In this document: piece after piece, positions 14,001 to 27,300 of the stretch
Numbering within the stretch: the first letter of the stretch is position 1
Layout: every line of letters begins with the position of its first letter
Origin: Marthasterias glacialis
Lineage: Eukaryota > Echinodermata > Asteroidea > Forcipulatida > Asteriidae
DNA length: 64,000 nt
Direction of reading: 5' to 3'
NCBI GenBank assembly: GCA_911728455.2
Contig: OU452223.1
Location: 16,735,802-16,799,801 of the forward strand
Translations under genes and position numbers: made by a program
The notes under the pieces: model-generated
Databases searched by the model: none
What the model saw: the letters and a program-made list of their open reading frames with translations, nothing else
What the model was told of the DNA's origin: nothing

Positions 14001-17000
14001 GTACATAATGGGCACTACACCATCAATTATTAGTCTCGCCACTTGCCTGCAAATTTGGCTGTGTGTACAGACCGTAAATGTGAATGTACGCGAAACACAT
14101 GCTGTGAACAATGGGAGGCATGAGAGAAGTCTAATGAGAATAACGACGTTAGGGAAAATTCTTAGTCTAGCGTGTTAGCACTACCTTCATCATTTTGGAA
14201 ACTTTAATGTTATATGTAATGTTATGTAAATGTTATATTTTCACTTTTAGAAATTTTATTTATTTATAACTTTTTTTTAAATAAAAATTAAAAACTTTTT
14301 TTAAATAAAAATTGAAGACAGTTTTATGGTTTTCAAAAAACTTTAAAAAAATTTGTCCTAATTTCAGAATACACTGGATATACCCTCTACCATTCAGGTA
14401 TCATAAATACACCTTTCAATACAAAAGATGTACATAACTAGAAACTATAAACAAACATCAATATTAAAGTATATTTGTAAATAAATGAATCATAAAAACA
14501 ATTTGTTTTAATAGACCGGTTGCGCGACCTACGTCACTTGACCCCTGTCGGGTATAAACACACACGTAATCCTCCATAGGAAAGGGTGGTATGGTACATG
14601 TACACGATGATTAATGCATTTAGTTTATTCGATCGAGGCTTTTCTTGCTCAAAATCTGTGAAAGATATTCCAGAGTTTGTACAAAAGACCTTCAAGTGGC
14701 TGAATAAAGCCAGTAAGGACAGTTCCAGCAAGTCTTGAAAATTGTAAAAGTACCGTACAAATGTGCACGATGTGTACAGCGCACGACGGAACGTTAGGCC
14801 AGACGACCGCGATCACTACACACTTTTCAAGTTTTTAAGCTGAAATCCTCCAAAGAAATTACTTTCCAAAACTGTGTGATTCCTTTGCCCATTTGAAACT
14901 CTGCAAGACTAGGTATTAAAGTTTACTTTTCCAACGTTGTTTATCCTTTTTTTACAGTGATTTAGGCCAACATTACAAACAAAATAACAGACGGGTGGCT
15001 ACATAATAGTCCTCCGACGCCGGTAGTGCATGGCTAAAAAAACCTCTTTTTAGAAGAATTCTGTTAAATTATGAAACAGAGATGTGATATAAATTAATGC
15101 CACAACATGCTACTTTAAATAATAGGGGCTGATTAACTAATTCATCGCTTAACGAAAGTAAAATCAACTATTTTCGTACTCACTCTGTGTCACGACCTAT
15201 GCTTTTACACATATTTTTTCATCAGCTGTATGACGTCATACCCAATAGGAGGTCACGTGACCGCATGTAAACATTGTCGTGTAATCGGTCTATTATCAAA
15301 GTTGAGAAAATGGCATTTGAAGGCCTCAAATCACCCATCTTACATTACACTGTACTGCATTTATCTTCCAGTACGTGCTAGTCCCCCAATCAGCTTACTC
15401 AACGGGAGTGTGATAATAAACCATACCATACCCCTGTTAGTCTATATTGCACATTTGAGTATTGTATTTTCCATCACGCTCCATATTTGGACAGTGCAAA
15501 ATAACTTTCTAATCTTGCCATTGCATGTGCTGCTCTTCATGAAATAAGACTCTAAATTGTTAAACTTCCTGCGTCTCACGTGAAAAAAGTATGAAGTTGG
15601 CTGGAAGATAAACTCGTTATCACACTCGCGCTCGTGGAATACGAAAAAAATATAGCGCGTCTGCGTCCCATATCCCACTCTGCCTGCGGCCTCGTGGGAC
15701 GCAGAAGCGCTATATGTTTCCATATTCCACTCGTGCTTGTGTGATTACTTATTGGGTATTTTAACTCGGGCCAGATATTTCACGGAGGAATATGAGGCAA
15801 CTGCCTCCGTTGCCCCTGGTCATTGCCTTGGTGCCCTTGAAATGTTTCAATAGAAACTTACAAGTTCCTCATGGAGGTGCCCTTTATCAGAGAAGAAAAT
15901 GCCTTGGTGCCCATGCCCTTTCAAGAACGAAGCAATAGACCTTTATCATGCTGCCACCATCTTGGTCATGTTCCCTGTATCCAATAACAGTAATAGATGC
16001 TAATATTCATTGTACAAAAAGGAACCACACTATTTGCCCTTCCAGCCTCAGTTTGGTCACATTGGTTTGAATGGGAGAAAATCAAGATGGCCGCACCATG
16101 ATAAAGGTCTATTGGGCATGTTGATTGCTGCAATCGATAAGTACACATATCTGTTTTGTGTCTTTCTCTATCTTTGCCAATAGTTTCAAAATGAAATTAA
16201 AAACACTCTTGTTCAAGGATGTTTTTGAACTGTATCTACATGTATGAACTTATTTTGTCAACTTGCTTTGCTTTTTCTGGTTACCAGTATGTTTGTTATA
16301 TTTGCTAAGCGTCAGAGCATTATTTAGTTGAGGGATACCCGCTCTATACAATTTTACATTATTATCATTACATTATTATTATATCATGCACAAAATCCCT
16401 CACAAAAAACAATAAATAATCATTTCCGTTGTTCTCAATATTAAAACAGGTTTGATAGGATCATAGGGTGATGTGTTTACTGCAAACTAGGAGGAGGAAA
16501 ATAAATTTGCTCTTCCGGAAATCAATAATGTACTACACCTTTAAAACACTATCCTGTTTATTTTTTGATTCAATGACTGGCAAGGATGACACCATGAGTC
16601 CTCTACTAACGCGGGGATCCGTGATGACACAGAAAATAGAGTGAGCCTCTCTCTATCAGAAGCCTCGTCAACATTGCATACCGTGAGAGGGTAATAGGTG
16701 ATCACACTGCATGATCGCATACCAAACATTTACTAGCACAGAATGTATGCGCTGCATTACTCATGATTCTTGTCGGGGACGGAATCAGGTCGCAGATGAA
16801 TGGCTCTGGAAAAACAAAAATCTAGCCGGGCGATTTTACGCTTGATTGAGATACAGGATATCTTGTTTTATGAAGTATATAAATTACTCTCTGTGAGAGT
16901 AAAACAAAATTTTGGAATATCATATCAAGGATTGAATTTTCATAGAACTTCAATACAAATTCATGCAATATTTAGCCAACTTTTTCTACAATATTTATGA

Positions 17001-20000
17001 ACAACTGACAGTACACTTCAATGATCCCCATGCATGCATACAAATAAAGAACAGAGTAGATGGTACTAGATAAACAAATAACTCAAATGTTTTTTTTTAT
17101 TTTCCCCACTTGTAAATTTTCTCAAGTTGAAGATCAAATTTTATTGGTGACCATTAACTCCTGGCTTGAGTTTTATAATGGCGTAGCCATCTTGTTTTTG
17201 TCCTGCTTAAATTGCAACTGAACAACGGCTGGAAGAGAATAAAAATAGACAGGCCCTTCCTTTGATAAAAGAAATTCTGTAGTCCACAGTTCTTAACACT
17301 AGTGCTTACAGGAAACCAGACAAAAAGATGTTGGGAATATCGGGGGGGTGAGGGTGAGGTGTAGTCTTTTTCCCATTCTGATTGTGATTTTTTAGTTTTT
17401 TGTCTGTTGTTAATTTCCTCAGGTTATTCTGTTTGGTGATTCCGCCTGACTAAATACTACAGTCATAACTTTCTTTCTTTCCCCTTTTGACACATTCTGT
17501 GTAGGCCTAACATGCCAAGTGCTGTTTTGTTTTGCAGGAACGGATTCTTTTGTTGTAATTTTTTCTCACAAGAGACATGTATAACCTCTTTGTCATAACT
17601 GATGCTAACTCACATTCCACTTGACCAACTTTTGATAAATACTGGCTCACTTCTTTAGGAAAGGATATGTGCACAGGGCAGAGGGAGTGATGTTCGAAAC
17701 CTATTTGTCTTCCTACCTAGTCTTCCTACATAGTAAGGGAATAAAAGAGTGGTGACCAAGGTCTTAAATGGCCGTTAAAACCGGCAGGGTCGTGGCCATG
17801 TGATAAGGGACCTCATCTTCGGCTTAGTCTCTTATCACATGCCCACGACCCTGCAAGGTTTTAAATGGCAGTTTAAGACCAAGGCACTTCTCTTTTATTC
17901 CCTTTCATAAATGCCCTTTTTGTTAAAAAACCTAATAATGTAGGAAAATCCGTAAAAGTTTATTTTCGTTTTTAATTAATTTTCCGATTCCTGTCACGTC
18001 CTCAGGCTCCATTGTGCGAAGGGTCAAATTGCATGCAACGCTCAATGATCGCGCGTACTAATTGACTTTACATTGAGTGCGCTGTGCGTAAATTCGCATG
18101 CGCATAAGTATAATTGCTGACTGGCTATTTAGACACTCTTGTCCATGTCTTTATCAGCTGTTTAAACACTCCCATGTGACATGCTCTCAACCAATCAGAA
18201 TGGATAAACTGTCTGGTGTATTTATGAATGCGTATAAAGCACAGTTTGTATTCCAGAATGATAGTGGGTCAAGGTACATGTATGGTTATTAGGGGTTACA
18301 TAAAATTTTTTAGTTCACTCTTTATCCAACCATGTTTGTAGTAACTTTTATTTCCCCTTTACACCAATGTGTGCTGAACACTGTATTCAGTGCTTTTAGT
18401 GTCCTACGGGAACCAAATCTACAGGCTACTTGAGTGGGATTCAAACCCATAACCCAGACATTCTAGAGCAGATGTCGTTATCAACAGACCAAAGACTAAC
18501 ACCATTTGTACCCACACGTTCATCAACAACTTTTACCCGTACACGCATAAACTACATATGTTCACGTAAGTCTAATTTTGTGGTAGAACTAGAGGACAAC
18601 ACGAGTTACAATGCAAACCTACATACACATGAACGTACAAAGTACAGTGTGCATAACAAACAGTCCACCATGACTCCATGACATTCTTTCAACATGAGTA
18701 TTTATGTCTCATTATGTATTGAGGATTCAATGAAGTGTGGAAGTTGCAATGCGTTATACAGTACCATCGCACACACAAATACCAGCAGGGTCTAAGCCAG
18801 AAGAATAAACTTTAAAGCATCGTCATGTAATAACAGCCCCATATTAGTATTACATTAAATCCCTCGATCAGTCTCCTTTCAATGCCTCATTTCGCCCCCT
18901 ACAGGCACCAAGGGACTCGGAAACCCTTAATTGATTCTTGTGGGGGCACAGCGTAAAATATTCAATCGTCTCACACCTATCTGTGCATAGTCTTCCTCAC
19001 CTCATTGGAGGAGGGAACCTCAAGGAATAAGGAGAGTATGGGACAACAACTAAAGGTCAGTGTTCACTCTGGTCCTCCTGCAGGCTATTCCAAGCTAAGA
19101 ATGCAAATTACGGTTTGAGAATCGGAAGACAATTTTCAAGGTTAAGTTTGTAATCAGATGTGCTGGCCTGCTGAGAACCATGGAGGAAGGGGGGAGCCGA
19201 GGTGGTTTTCAAAAGACTCTGAAGACATTTTGACGATGATTAAAAAAAAAACTGCACAAGCTGGTGGCGACTCTCTACATGTACCCTAACAATATTTTGA
19301 ACAATGGGCAAGAAGATCCACACTCTCTGACGTAGGCTCCATTTGTGATTCCCCTGGCTGATGAACTGAGCAAGTTGGTCAACATTCAAATTGATGATTG
19401 AAGTAAATTTACGCAGCCTGCAAACCGACAAAAATGCAGCTTCGCACGAATGCAATTATTTGTTCTTGGCTTAGAGGTCAAGGAAAAAGCTCATAAATGA
19501 CACACAATTTTCAATTTGTATTTCCATTTGGGCAAGCCTGGTTGAGATACTTGCCAAAAGGGAGCGAGATAGTCATTGAAAGTAGCGAGGAGGGCCTCCT
19601 CAAAATTCAAATTGATGATTGAAGTAAAATTTTCGCAGCCTGCAAACCGACAAGAATGCAGCTTCGCACAAATGCAATTATTTGTTCTTGGTACATAGAG
19701 CCTAGAGGTCAAGGAAAAAGCTCATAAATGACACACAATTTTCGATTGGTATTTCCATTTTGGCAAATCTGGTTGGGATATTTGCTAAAAAGGAGCGAGA
19801 TGGTCACTGAAAGTAGCAAGGAGGGCCTCCTCATATTTAAATGGGCAGGGGGAAACACTGGGCTCCACCCTTTACATTCTTCAGACCACGGCCCAATTTC
19901 ATATAACTTGCTAAGCACATAAATCATGCTTTGCAGAAATAGCTTACCAGTGACAATACCATAAAGTCTACAACGTTTGGACTGGTGCACCCCTCATTTT

Positions 20001-21292
20001 TCTGCTTAGCACAGAAATTTGCTAAGCACTATTTTCTGCTTTATGAAGTAGAGCCCTGGGAACAATTTTCATGGTGATGCTTATCATACCATGGAATTCC
20101 ACACTCTACTGGGCCCTGTAAAGCCCAGCATTCCGTATTGTGCAGAATTCTGTGGTGAGCAGTGCCATGAAACCATGTCTGGATTTGGCCGCAGGGCTCT
20201 AAAAATTTTAGTGGCAGTGGATTCACATTAAAAGACAAAACCAGAACCTTCACAGCCAGTTTCAGAAGAATTCTTTGATTCTTTGAACTTCAGACCCTCA
20301 GAGTAAATTCCTGCTATTGAATGGAATATAAGGTCCAAGTTTATTGAAGTAATTTCAAGCAGCCTGTCCTAAAAAGTTTCAAACTCTAATCACACTTGAG
20401 GAACAAAAACCCCAAAATGGTAAAAACAACAAAGTAACCGAAACAACTTCCATTGTACAGGTTATATGCACTGAAGAAATCTTCCAACTCGCACTCTGAC
20501 TGTGATACATGTAGGAAGGACGGAATTCACACAAACAAAACACCAACCACAAAACTTCTGTTGAAATACAGTTGGGAAACACAGGTTGTAAATCTCACAC
20601 AAACTACATGATAAACATGACACCACAAACAATAGCATCTGTGAGCCTTTTCAACCATGTTTGTTTGTGCATGTTCTGTACTTATCGTAAGTTATGCATA
20701 GGCCTACAGTAGTGTTCCCCCCCCCCAAAAAAAAAAAAACGTACTTATGTATGTAATAGGTGTGTTTGGATGTTGTACACCTTGGGCATTTCTACATAAT
20801 TTCATAAATCACCTTCCATACCTCCCCCAGACCAGTAGACTACCAGAACCACTCCTGCGCCCCCGCCCCCCAAAAAGAAAAATAAGAGGGGGATGTTAAA
20901 CTGCATACATGTAGCATTAATTAGACTGTGGACTATGGGTGGAGAAGATCAGGAAAATGCCCCAAACCCCTCCTCTTCAGGCCTGATTGCTTCCTTCTTG
21001 AAAGGGCAAGGGCATCAGGGCATTTTCTTCTGGATAAAGGGCACCTCTATGAGGAAACTGTAAATGTCTATTGGACCATTTCAAGAGCACCAAGGCAATG
21101 ACCGTGGGCAATTGCCTCCATGAAGTATCTCGCCTGCTCTTTACCGAAGGCGTTTTTATTAGCCATGGTTTTGGAGAGAGCATGTCAAAATTTGTTGAGA
21201 ATTTATTAACATTAAAATAGGGAGTCAAAATATAAATGATAGAGAGAGAGCAGTGCACCCAAATTAAAGACAATAAGTCAAAAAGTATCTGA

Positions 21293-21325
<33 letters not shown>

Positions 21326-24300
21326 TTCTGGTAATGAAACCAAGGATGCCTCAAAAGTGAACTTAATCACTGTAGCTCGGAAGCCTGAGGAAACCTGTGT
21401 CTAAGGATGCTTGCTATCTAAACCAGAAACACTGGGGTAAACCCCTACTCTTTCACGATAAGTGTTCTGAGTTCTTTTACGTGCACTAGCCATCTTAGTA
21501 CACGGGACCTACGGCTTAACGTCCCATCCGAAGGACAAAGCAATTGTGGTAAAGTGTCTTGCTCAAGGACACATAGTGTCTCGACAGGCCAGGCCAGGAT
21601 TCGAACCCACATTCTGTAAACTACAGAACTTAAGTTCGGCTGACTAGACCGCTCTGCCACGACACTCCAATTGTTCGCTATAGGCGTGTGTGAAGATAAG
21701 GCTGGGATCCAAATTTTGCAAAAATAGTTTAACAAATGAAAAACAGGGTATACTTCTGAAAGACAAAATGCCTCTACCTCTACCAGTCTAGCTTAATACC
21801 GCAATGAGCACATTTGCATGTCCAGTAAACAAGTAATGTCACAGCTGAATAAAACTGTTCAAGCGCCATTTTGGAAATTGCCTCATTGCTTTGTATATCC
21901 ACTGAAAGCATTAGCCGATTTTGCCTTCAATATTTTTAGAGTGAAAAAGACAAATTAATACAAATAGATAGATTCCTCTGACTAGTGCAATTCCTGTACC
22001 TCTACCAATCTACATGTAGCTTTCTGCAAGAAGAAAATTCTGCTTGGTTTATTTGATGTACACTGTATCGCAGCTCAATAAAAATTGTTCCCTGACAGAG
22101 CCAACTGTGACAAATTCATAATTGCTTTTGTACACTATACATTGACTGCCATCACAGAGGCAAGACCAATCAGTCAAGGTTGATGCGCCCATGATGAGGA
22201 TAAAAGCACTAGTCAAGACTTCCCTATTAATCACTCGTTCCTCATGTTTAGTATGCTCTCCAAAAAAGGATTTTGGAATTAAAATTTATACCTCATTAGA
22301 ACACTCACAGGTAATGTATGGCTGCACACCAGCTTGATTGAAATCTCTCAGATTTATTGTGTTTTTGTTTTGCTTTTATTTTGAAATAAAACTTCATCTT
22401 CTTTACCCCTGTTGCTTATTTGCTCATTACAGTACTTAAAATCAAACTGCAACTACATGTACTACTCTGAAAGCTTTTTAAGCTCTAAAAAAAACAAAAA
22501 AAATTTAACTTCAAGAACTAAGCCTCACCATGAATGTGTTCAACTAAGTGTTCTCAATACGTTTTTTTATACGCCATCATAACACAATCAGGTAATATAT
22601 GGCTGCACAACAGGAAAGCTCAATTGAAACCTCTCAGATTTATTGCTTTTTTTCTTTCTAGTTTGAAATAAAATTTCATCTTCTTTATCCCTGTTGCTTA
22701 GTTACTCACTACAGTACTTAACATCAAACTGCAACTGCATGTACTACTCTGAAAGCTTACTAAGTTCTCCAAAACCAGATTTTTCACTACAAGAACTAAG
22801 CCCCACCATGAAGATGTTCAACTAAACGTTCTTAATACATTTTTTTTTCTGTTTTTTTAATTTGCATGTACGGAAGCAATAGGCCTACTACTTGCACTTC
22901 CTCTTTTTGTTTTACCCGAGTTGCTTTTTAAATTAAAACTGCAACGTCTACTTCAGCAGTCTGCTTCTATGCCATCGAAAGACGCATTTTTTATTTTTTT
23001 GTTCCTTAAATTGCTGAGGCTATATTTTATTAATTTGATTTAATAGAAAACTGGCAATTGGTAGACAGTATGTAGCACCGCTTGCGGTCATGCTGTTCTT
23101 CTATATCAGTGATATCCACAGCATGTGCAATGTACTCCAATATAAAATGCCTTCAATTTCCTGGACAGCTAAATAAATGAGATCCAGCAGTTGGACAAAT
23201 CCTTCAAGACATTTAGCAGACTGCACGTGTTTTGACAGAAACCCTGTCTACTACATCAATTATACCTTATAAATGTACTTCTAATGCTCATCTCGTGTAA
23301 AAGGAACAGACTAATATTTCCTCCCAGCCTCATTCTGGTTACATTGGGTTGAATAGCTCAGATGGCTGTAACATTTTAAGTACGTGTGATCCAACATGTA
23401 TGAAATAATAAACGTGTGAAAGATAAGCTCGATCAGTCATCAGAGTCACAAGGAAATAGTGAAAAACCCATTCACTGTTTTCACTTTTTTCAAACACTGG
23501 ATTTCAGACTTCCAAGATCAATACAAATTGTTTTACTCATTTCTCAAAAACTGTAGCATTTCAAGCAAAAATATTTCAAGGGAAGCTTTCCACCATAACC
23601 GTCTTTATGCCATGTAAGTTATTTTACTTTTTTAATTTTTTTTATGCAATTCACCCATCACAAGGCCCGAAGGCAACTCAAGGTGTGGGTTACTTTTTGA
23701 AGGGATAGAAACCCGCCCCAACGCGCAGAAACAAGACATGGCGAGATATAAAGGCAAGTCTCTTCACAGCACAGCTAAGAACAGGGAGGGGTAAATGAAT
23801 CTGTTGCGAGACAAGCATAACTGCCTCATCCACTATTAGTTAATGTGTAAATTTGTGAACGTGTAGATTTTTAATCTTACCAAATGCACACCTAATAAGT
23901 TGCATGGCCTGATTTTTCCCTGAAAGACTCAACGTACACAACTAAATTTCTCTGAACAAATTTAGACAGATGATGAATTGATGAGGTTTCAAAACTACAA
24001 AAAAAGAAAGCACTTTTGCGTACACCATGTACCATGGAAATTGTTTGTACATGGTTAACTGGTAAAGGGAAATAATGTCCCGTTTGGACAACTACTGGGA
24101 CATGTATCCTATATTTATTATTAATAAATACCCTAGAGTTTATGCACTCTTGATTGTTCGAAGACTTTTCATGTGGGCGTGCATTTCAGTTCATGTCGTC
24201 GTTTCATTTCCGAGAAAAACAGCAAAAATGCATTCAGCATTTTTTTACACATTCTTAGGCAGAGTTTTGGTCTCACATGAGATAAAAATTAATTTTGGAT

Positions 24301-27300
24301 CTTATTTCATTTATTATTCAAAAATGATAACGCTTCAGACCGAAGTATTTCAAGAGAAGTTTTCCCAACATCATTATCTCTATACCACATAATATGTAAA
24401 TCTATGAACATAAATTTATGTTTTTTTCTTTCTTACCAATGTTGAGCTGGGGCTTTAACTAGGCAAGTGACTATTATACCCTACCATGACACACTTTCAC
24501 AACAGTGCAAACTCAACCCTACCTCTGTATGAATCAGTCAGACACATTTTTTCTCCACCATTCACCATGTTATGCTTTCGCCTCAAGAGTTAGAGGTGTA
24601 CCTGTTTATTTATGAATTTCTCAGATTGCACAAGCTCATGTTTTTTAATGAGAAATGTGCCTTGATCATGGCCTTACGTTCCTCCTGCATGAGTGACCTC
24701 GATGAATAACTCCAAACACTACAGACAAAGCCCTGTCCACACCTATAACAAAGGAACGGGCTGTTAAAGAGTGGGAAGGGGGTGTGGCTTAATACAGTTT
24801 TTAGGCCGCTGATTATGTGTTTGCATAAAGTGTACATTGTCCTTGAGCAAACAAACATGTAGAATTGACAACATTTTACGAGACATTTCAACCTTGAAAT
24901 AAAGAAAAAACCTGTAGGCCTGATATCATCCTGTTAAAGTTCCATTAAATAACAACTAAAAACTAACATATGTGTACATTTCATTGAATTTTGCAGGGAA
25001 TTCAGTTAATGCATAGTTTTGGTTTGTATATTTACCCATGGTAAGCCTGGCTGTTCCAATAACCAAACTTGAACTTTAAGTCTCTTTCATATCACAGAAA
25101 AAATTGTATGGACTTAATTCATTGACGTCGTCCCGCTGCCGTCTCAGAGGTAAAACAATGATGGAACAATGGAACACACACAAGATGGTCCAATGAGTAC
25201 AAGAAGGCAGACGGGTCGATGAGCAAACTTTTTATTCGACCACTGCATGAGGGCACCCCTCTGCAGTGATATCATCTGCATGAAGGTCTCTTGGCCCTTT
25301 GCACACTACAAAAAATCTCTGTGTTGGACACGGATCCGACCTGTGTGAGTTTAACAGACCTTTTCAAAGCCATTTAAGCCATACATTGACATGATTGAGG
25401 CATGGTCAGCACACCCACCAGGCAACTGAATAGACTACGGTCTGGCGCTGGTCGTTTCGCAGCCAAAATGAAACTATGGGGTATCTCAGATACCAACCTA
25501 TGTCTCTGCGGACAAGTTCAAACCCATGAACATGTTTTAATGAAGTGGGTTGCGGAGAGGACCCCCCCCCCCTGTCTGCTATCCCATATTGATAACCCCC
25601 CAATTGGTGACATACCTCACCAACTGCCAATTCTGACTGCTGTAGGTGACATACGAAATATACCTTTTCACACTAAGTTTCAACCCGCCATTGACCCGTG
25701 TAGAGGTTGATTTTGCATCAGGCGGTGTGAAAGCAGAGGGGATTTGAACCAAGTTGAAATTTCATGAAGTCAACATGGATTGGAACCGTGTAGCTTTCGA
25801 TAGTGTGAACAGGCCTAAATAACTGTGGTCAGAAAGGAGCTTACATCCTGCATTTCTTTCGGTCAATTATTTCTTTATCATCGTTTTATCTTATCTTGAC
25901 CTAGTTTTCCTTCAACCCACAATTTATTTTGGTGAGTAAACAAAACTAGTGGCACTTTTTGCAGAGCAACGACGGGTCCATGAAGTTGCTATACCGCAGC
26001 AAGACCTTATCGTCGAGCAACAGACACATTATCCTCCTCTCTAGTGACCAGGTAAATTATTAACTGTGAACAGACTACCGGCTTCATTGGTAACAGGATA
26101 AAATACCCTGCACATGACCCGCATACATCATGAGGAGCAGTGTGTGCATGAATTGCCTGCGCTGTATTTTTAAAGGGGATGTTCACAATGATGTCAGAGA
26201 GAGAGGACATTTTGTCCTGTTTTTTTTTACAGATTTCATGGAGCATTTTGCTTATGAGGATCGACCTGATCTGAACCAACCCAGTCTGGGAAAAAAGGTC
26301 ATCCCGTACACAGCGTATCAGGCCTGATCACGGAGGAACTGGAGGCAATTGCCTCCGTTGCCCCTGGTCATTGCCTTGGGGCCCTTGAAATGTCCCAATA
26401 ACAATTTACAATTTCCTCATAGAGGTGCCCTTTATCAAGACGAAAATGCCTTGGTGTCCCTTGCCCTTTCAAGAATGAAGCAATCAGGCCTGGTGTATTG
26501 TATATCTTTAAAATACCGTCTTAATTTCACATCACTGGTTTTATGAACCCATGCAGAAACCTGTTTCTGGATCACGTGACACAATTTGACATTTACACAT
26601 TATGCGTGTGTTTCAATAAAATTCACACAAGCAGGAAACAACGTACATGTAGTTTGAATAATTTTTCCCAACCCATGGGTCACAAGTTTTTGTATGCCAC
26701 GCTAAATCTACATTCTTAGCCTTTGAGGAAGACTCTGCTACGGTCGAAAAGTGAGGCCATTGACAAATTGCATTTATACCACAGGTCCTTTTTGTTGGTA
26801 AGCAGATTCAACAGTTAATTTCATTTTCCCATTCTAAGACAGAGTAGGCAATTTTGTCCTACACCCATGCAGCAGCAGAGCCAGCAATTTTTCACTAGAG
26901 AGGGGGGGGGGGGGGGCACAGGGGGGACCATTGCTTTTCAGTGGGGGGCCCAGGTACCATGTTTTTTAATGAATTACATGTATCTACAATTTAATAAGGG
27001 GGGGGGCACCTAATGGGGCACTGGAAATGTGCACGTGCCCCCCCCCCCCATACCCCACCCAGCTATGCCAATGTACCCAAGTGAGGAAGCATCGTATAGG
27101 CCTTATTCAAAATTTACCCAAGTGAGGAAGCATCGTACAGGCCTTATTCAAAATTTACCCAAGTGAGGAAGCATTGTATAGGCCTTATTCAAAATTTACC
27201 CAAGTGAGGAAGCATCGTGCAGGCCTTATTCAAAATTTACCCAAGTGAGGAAGCATCGTGTATGCCTTATTCAAAATTTACCCAAGTGAGGAAGCATGGT

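Noticed and set aside
20977-21354. 125-residue minus-strand frame
   Set aside because: It spans a GGCA-core element and the (ATT)n microsatellite, which gives the run of Ile residues.
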